Assembly: GCA_030039865.1 (NCBI GenBank)
Contig: JASHUS010000171.1
Coordinates: forward strand, 1-7,831
Direction of reading: 5' to 3'
DNA from: Thermoplasmata archaeon
Lineage (GTDB): Archaea; Thermoplasmatota; Thermoplasmata; Lutacidiplasmatales; UBA184
DNA: 7,831 nt
The position numbers and the translations under genes are program-made. The notes below the pieces were generated by a model that made no database searches, had not been told where the DNA came from, and was given only the letters and a program-made list of their open reading frames with translations. Shown here in pieces: positions 6,630 through 7,831 of this stretch (positions within the stretch are counted from its first letter, which is position 1; each line of letters begins with the position of its first letter).

Positions 6630-7795
6630 ACGAACGGTCGCTCTTCGCCGAGTATCCGTTCCTGCCCGAGGCCGACAAGCTCCTCGCCGGGGAGACGGTG
6701 TCGGTCCGCGCCCTGCTCGAGGATCCGGCCTACGAGGGCGCCCGCGCGCTCGGGCGCGCCCGCATCCTCGCGGCGGCCGACGACCCGCGCGGGAGCCGCG
6801 ACCTGGACGAGCTCGCCCGGGCGGCCCCTGACGTGCGCTTCCTCTCGTTCCTCTTCGCCCGGATGCTCCTCTCCTCGGTGCCCGCCGGCGCGGCCCTGCG
6901 ACGCTGGGCGGTCGCCGAGGCGAAGCGCAGCTACGGACGGCTCGAGACGGCGCCTGGCGAGGAGCTCGCCGAGGTCGCCCGGCGCCTGGGCTACTCGTTC
7001 GAGCCCGACGGGGAGCGGGTCGCGATCCCGCTCGTCGACTACGTCCGGCTCTCCGTCCCGATCCGCGAGGGCGAGTTCCGCCTCGCCGCGCAGTCGGTCC
7101 GGAACGGGAGCGTGATCGTCCGGCCCGTCCGCGCCGCCCGCCTCCTCCAGGAGGCGGTCCGGATCCAGCTCGCGCTACCGGTCCCGCTCGCCGACGACGT
7201 GGTCGATCTGATCGGGACCCGAGAGCGCGAGCTGCTGGAGGACGTCGCGCGCCGGACCCCGGCGCCCCGCGCACGGATCGGGGGACCGACCGGCCCGATC
7301 CAGCCCGCCCTGTTCCCGCCGTGCATCCGCAAGATGATGCGGACGCTCCAGCAGGGCGAGAACCTGTCGCACGCGGGCCGCTTCGCCCTCGCCGCCTTCC
7401 TCCACCGCGTCGGCGCGGACTTCGACACGATCGTCGACGCCTACCGCGGCGCACCGGACTTCGACGAGTCGATCACGCGCTACCAGGTCGAACACATCAC
7501 GCTCCGCGACGGGGGGGCGGGCTACGAACCCCCCGAGTGCGACACCCTCCGGAGCCACGGGCTCTGCCTGCGGGATGGCGATCCGACCGCCCGCGACCTT
7601 GTGGACCGCGAGCGGGACGCCCGGTGCTTCGACCCGAAGTTGAAGCACCCGCTCCAGTACTACCGCTGGCGGGGCGGGACCGTCGTCGACCGGGCCGACC
7701 GGGCGGGGTCGAGCCCTACGGCGAGCGGACCTCGGGAAGGGCGCGATAGACCTTCCACGCCCGGTAGATCGCCGTCCACTGCCCGGCGACGATGA
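6599..7795 (+). CDS. priL: DNA primase large subunit PriL with [4Fe-4S] domain
   Basis: PriL is the noncatalytic partner of PriS in the archaeal/eukaryotic primase; it regulates initiation and product length for RNA/DNA primers at replication forks. The product has 398 residues, at the long end for archaeal PriL. The N-terminal helical domain opens with a YPFLPEA motif near residue 19. The C-terminal domain (about 235-355) carries the four cluster cysteines C242, C314, C323 and C343, followed by the HPLQYYRW segment that ends the conserved part. The ATG at 6599 lies inside the M50 gene; a GGTG at 6587-6590 with eight bases of spacing is a plausible ribosome binding site, consistent with coupled translation. 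The last 26 codons (from 7715) have 12 A/T-ending codons, against none in the 26 or so before, and they lie over an antisense gene. The true functional end may therefore be near 7714. PriS is not in the window. Confidence 0.93.
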   Translation: MAVHRTAPDLDERSLFAEYPFLPEADKLLAGETVSVRALLEDPAYEGARALGRARILAAADDPRGSRDLDELARAAPDVRFLSFLFARMLLSSVPAGAALRRWAVAEAKRSYGRLETAPGEELAEVARRLGYSFEPDGERVAIPLVDYVRLSVPIREGEFRLAAQSVRNGSVIVRPVRAARLLQEAVRIQLALPVPLADDVVDLIGTRERELLEDVARRTPAPRARIGGPTGPIQPALFPPCIRKMMRTLQQGENLSHAGRFALAAFLHRVGADFDTIVDAYRGAPDFDESITRYQVEHITLRDGGAGYEPPECDTLRSHGLCLRDGDPTARDLVDRERDARCFDPKLKHPLQYYRWRGGTVVDRADRAGSSPTASGPREGRDRPSTPGRSPSTARRR

Positions 7796-7831
7796 AGTAG
7801 ACGAACGCGACGTCGATCACGGTGAACTCGA
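7716..7831 (-). CDS. C-terminal end of an unrecognised membrane protein, truncated by window edge
   Basis: Reading in from the right edge on the minus strand, 37 codons run to a TAG stop (complement of 7716-7718). The first 20 or so residues are hydrophobic with aromatic residues (VIDVAFVYFIVAGQW) and look like a membrane helix, followed by a basic amphipathic tail ending in EVRSP. Only 2 of 37 codons end in A or T, matching the coding bias of this genome, whereas the overlapping priL tail lacks that bias. This makes it the more credible reading of the 7716-7795 overlap. The family cannot be told from so short a piece. It is convergent with priL. Confidence 0.65.
   Translation of the reverse strand, partial: EFTVIDVAFVYFIVAGQWTAIYRAWKVYRALPEVRSP

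Noticed and set aside
5196..7454. Upstream extension of the sedolisin frame to 7454 (total 1700 codons)
   Set aside because: The part before 5195 is antisense to the M50 and priL genes and is Arg/Glu/Asp-rich low-complexity sequence. A signal peptide starts exactly at the ATG at 5195.
7175..7648. Minus-strand open frame of 157 codons
   Set aside because: It is wholly antisense to the iron-sulfur domain of PriL and shows no membrane or domain signal.

Overview
The window is a gene-dense stretch of strongly GC-rich DNA from an archaeon. The best taxonomic marker is an archaeal/eukaryotic-type DNA primase large subunit (PriL) with its four iron-sulfur cysteines. It is supported by an RtcB RNA ligase close to archaeal orthologues along its whole length, by an AT-rich TATA-like box about 26 nt upstream of a start codon that has no ribosome binding site (leaderless initiation), and by a sedolisin carrying PKD domains and a C-terminal membrane anchor. 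A GC-rich member of the Thermoplasmatota would fit this mix, but that is inference and not proven by any single feature.

Layout, left to right. (1) Positions 1-429, plus strand: the C-terminal part of a biotin carboxyl carrier protein or domain, cut by the window edge. (2) 455-805, minus: a small protein with two membrane helices and a C-terminal zinc ribbon. (3) 904-2355, plus: rtcB, divergent from gene 2 across a 98-bp gap that holds its promoter. (4) 2352-5195, minus: a large secreted, membrane-anchored sedolisin (S53) protease with three PKD domains. Its stop codon and the rtcB stop codon share one CTAG palindrome. (5) 5292-6629, plus: a site-2-type (M50) intramembrane metalloprotease with a PDZ domain, divergent from the sedolisin across 96 bp. 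(6) 6599-7795, plus: priL, overlapping the M50 gene by 31 bp and so probably cotranscribed. (7) 7716-7831, minus: the C-terminal end of an unrecognised membrane protein, overlapping the priL tail by 80 bp.

The genes do not form an obvious single pathway: carboxylase biotin carrier, tRNA splicing/RNA repair ligase, extracellular acid-type protease, regulated intramembrane protease and replication primase. The tightest links are structural: the M50-priL overlap, the shared promoter gap between the two proteases, and two convergent gene overlaps with no room for terminators. No RNA gene, mobile element, CRISPR array or long repeat was recognised, and no stretch over 300 bases is without a gene. 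I found no convincing new multi-gene system. The most unusual points are the 80-bp priL tail overlap with its abrupt change in codon use, the CTAG double stop, and the divergent pair of membrane proteases.
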